Source: Lepisosteus oculatus
Lineage: Eukaryota; Chordata; Actinopteri; Semionotiformes; Lepisosteidae
Assembly: GCF_040954835.1 (NCBI RefSeq)
Contig: NC_090699.1
Location: forward strand, 13,757,817 to 13,821,816
Direction of reading: 5' to 3'
Length of the DNA stretch: 64,000 bases
Shown here one piece after another: positions 61,626 to 64,000 of the stretch; the stretch's first letter is position 1; each line of letters starts with the position of its first letter. The position numbers and the translations under genes are program-made. A model generated the notes under the pieces. The model was not told where the DNA came from. It saw only the letters and a list, made by a program, of their open reading frames with translations, and ran no database searches.

Positions 61626-61899
61626 GGCAGATTCAAGCGGAACTTAATGCAGTGACACAGGTCAGTTCTTGTTCATGAAGCACCTCAATGACAGAGCACC
61701 GTGCCAGTGGCATAAGAGAGTTTAAGCAATGAGGTCTTGATGGATTGTCTCTGTTAAGTGGTGGAAGGGGACAGAAAACTCGGTCTGAGTTAGTCTGAGT
61801 GAAGCAGCTCTTTGGGGAAACTGGAGGCAGTGAGCTCTGGCTCTCAGAGTTTCCTTCCCAGCCCACAGAACACACAGCACTCATCTGGCTCAGGTCTGA

Positions 61900-64000
61900 A
61901 TTGACACGGCGTTAGTCGAGCTGGTTGAAACCTGTGAACAGTTTGAAAAGTTATGTCTTTAGCCTTGTTTGTAAGGCCCTGTCTGTCAGGGACTGTCCTG
62001 GCTCATTTCCAGTTCATATGTTTAAACATTGCTTTCCAGAAGGATGTGCAGGGAGGAATGAAGCTGGGGATGCAAACATTCCTTGTGTGGTTATCATGGC
62101 ACTTCCTACCTTTTATTAGCAGATATTACCTTTGGTCAATCTCAGCACTTTCTCGGGAATAATGTCGAAGACTGTGTCATTTTCCTGAGGGGTAACTGGA
62201 ATCTGGAATCTCTCCAAAAATTCAGCATAAGACAACAATCTACCCTCTTTAGCTATCGTCCCACTAACTGCAACTTCCCATTCTACCATGTTTGCAAAAA
62301 TATACTTTTAGTTTTGTTCTTTATTACTCCATTTATAGTATGTACTGTATGTGGTGAGAAATTCCATTTATATTAAATTCCAAGACAGTAGGACTTGAAT
62401 GTGAAAGTTAGATAACCTAGTCAGGATTTTACTTGTAACAGAATGATATTTTAATAGAAAGCTGAGGTCAGCTGTATTTAACAGTTTGGCGAATCAGGCT
62501 CCATATATTATGTTTGTTTTTAATATAATTTCTAATCCAGTTGATTTGGAAGGTTATATACAAGGTATAAACATCTGAAACATTCAAACCACCCTGGTTT
62601 TGGGTTTAACAAGAGAATGGTTTCTGATTGCATGAAATTGTTCTTCCATATGAAGTGCTAATACTTCAACATCATCACTGATGTCCTTAGAAAGTGAAGC
62701 ACTCGCAAAAGATAAGATAAGACTTTATTGATCCTGAAGGGAAATTGAGGTGTTACAGCAGCCCAGTCAAAGACAAGCAAAAACAGACATCGGAAAAGAC
62801 AAAAAATTAAAATACGTACAGTAATACAAAATAAATATAAAATAAGTATATAGTTAGGTGTGTACAAAATATGCTCATAAAAGGAGAAATACCCTCTGCT
62901 TTCGACAGTAAGTCACCACCTGCCAGCAATAAATGTCTTATTAACCAGGACTGAAAACGTTTTCTGTTTTGTTTTGTCTAAAATGAATGCAAAACCTAAC
63001 TCACATCTCTATTCTTTTTAATGCCCAGATATAGAGTATTGTATTATCATTTCCTTTACCGGTGTATTATCATTTTTTCCTAAATCAGAATATTTAAGAC
63101 AAAATAGTTCACATTTACTCATATTTAATGATAAACCTGGAACAGCTGAAAACACATTTCTACCTCCAACTGCATCAGCCAGTTCTCTTCCATCCTTAAA
63201 GAAAACAGTATTATCATCCACTAGCTGACAAATTTTAATTTCTCTTCCTTCAATATTAATACCTTTTGTAGTGCTATTATTGATATGTACAGCCAAAGTC
63301 TGAGTAGCTAATAAAACAGAAAAGGAGATATCGGGCAGATATCCTTGTCAGATACAGTACCTCTACCGGTTGAAAGTCTTGGAGAAGTTCCTGTGAATAG
63401 TCTCACTGAGCTGTGGCCTCCATTGTCAACTGTCTTAATAACATTTTGAAAGTAAAGACCAGATCAAAAACACTAAGCATTTGAAACTAAATGGGTTCTA
63501 CTTTATCAAAAAATTCATAAACGTATCAAATAACATCAAGCTGTCAATTTTTAGAATATCACTGCAATCCACCAAATTTCAATTAACAGGAATTATTACA
63601 TCTATGTCTATCTTTCATGAACCAGATTGCAACTCATCAGTGATCTGATCCAGTCCTACCGTCAGTCGGTCCTTCCTCAGGCTAAGAGATTCACATCGTT
63701 GTCCAGCAGTGTCACAGGTCTCCAGTGTTCTAATATTAAACTGTCCTTATTGGGTTTGGGTGTAAGAGAGATCACTCCCTGTTTTATAAGGAGAGGGCAT
63801 TTCTGTCATTTGCACGGATTTCTTGAAGACACTAAATAGGAAGTCTATCAACACATCTACTAACAGATAAAAATGGTAAAATCCACCAATCAGTTCCTCA
63901 TTCCTGGGAGGTCTATTGTCTTTCTGTTTAAAATGTTTACTTTGATTTCACTCTGTGTGATCTGTTGGTCACATTGCGATTGAATTGACTCATCTACAGT
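61900..64000 (-). mobile_element. Degenerate Tx1/L1-type LINE, RT and 3' part
   Basis: Minus-strand reading from the right edge gives, across several frames, pieces such as LRKDRLTVGLDQITDELQSG, QLVDDNTVFFKDG (the YADD-type motif region), PGLSLNMSKCELF, LLSKAEGISP and AKEGRLLSYAEFLERF, in the order found in Tx1/L1-like ORF2. Many stops and shifts make it dead. It continues past the window. Not full length. Confidence 0.8.
62705..62865 (+). mobile_element. Short repeat nested in the LINE (TTTATTGATCCTGAAGGGAA type)
   Basis: Matches by memory a frequent fish repeat with a GATCCTGAAGGGAAATTG block. LINE sequence resumes on both sides, so this copy is younger than the LINE. Confidence 0.55.

Noticed and set aside
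61078-61647. 189-aa ORF of 12-residue repeats (GVIQVDLDQDRP)
   Set aside because: A 36-bp tandem unit keeps the frame open by length alone; no signal peptide, domain or splice support.

Overview
The window is vertebrate nuclear DNA: split genes with GT-AG introns, many minisatellites, LINE, SINE-like and LTR debris, and immune genes of fish type. The finTRIM-like E3 ligase genes and the repeat families point to a ray-finned fish. A non-teleost such as gar, bowfin or sturgeon is my weak preference from the repeats; the species cannot be fixed from the sequence alone.

Layout, left to right. (1) 524-9965, minus strand: the 5' half of RABGGTA (Rab geranylgeranyltransferase alpha subunit). The gene runs off the left edge, and its introns are swollen by five minisatellites, one of them about 3.9 kb. 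(2) 12941-20862, minus: a complete six-exon TRIM gene of 541 aa (RING, two B-boxes, coiled coil, PRY-SPRY), with an ISRE-like promoter element at 21455-21470. (3) 21.9-29.3 kb: repeats, a solo LTR, a 1.4 kb minisatellite and two ISRE-like sites. (4) 29374-47325, plus: a butyrophilin-like gene (signal peptide, IgV, IgC, TM, then 19 exons of exactly 21 bp, each encoding one heptad, then a short tail) with no B30.2 exon. About 2.46 kb carrying six heptad exons is tandemly duplicated almost without change. (5) 52.3-58.7 kb, plus: a second complete TRIM gene (540 aa), an inverted paralogue of the first with the same internal exon lengths. (6) 58.7-64 kb: minisatellites and a decayed Tx1/L1-type LINE.

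The TRIM and BTN-like genes form a small innate/adaptive immune cluster of the kind that is also linked near the mammalian MHC. The inverted TRIM pair flanks the BTN-like gene. ISRE-like sites near TRIM-A and 5' of the BTN-like gene suggest interferon control; this is inferred.

The most unusual signal is that three separate minisatellites have grown out of exon-intron junctions: the RABGGTA exon 5 acceptor, the TRIM exon 3 donor and the TRIM 5'-UTR exon donor. Each leaves rows of decoy splice sites next to the real one. The second is the BTN-like stalk, built from phase-1, 21-bp heptad exons that can be multiplied without breaking frame.
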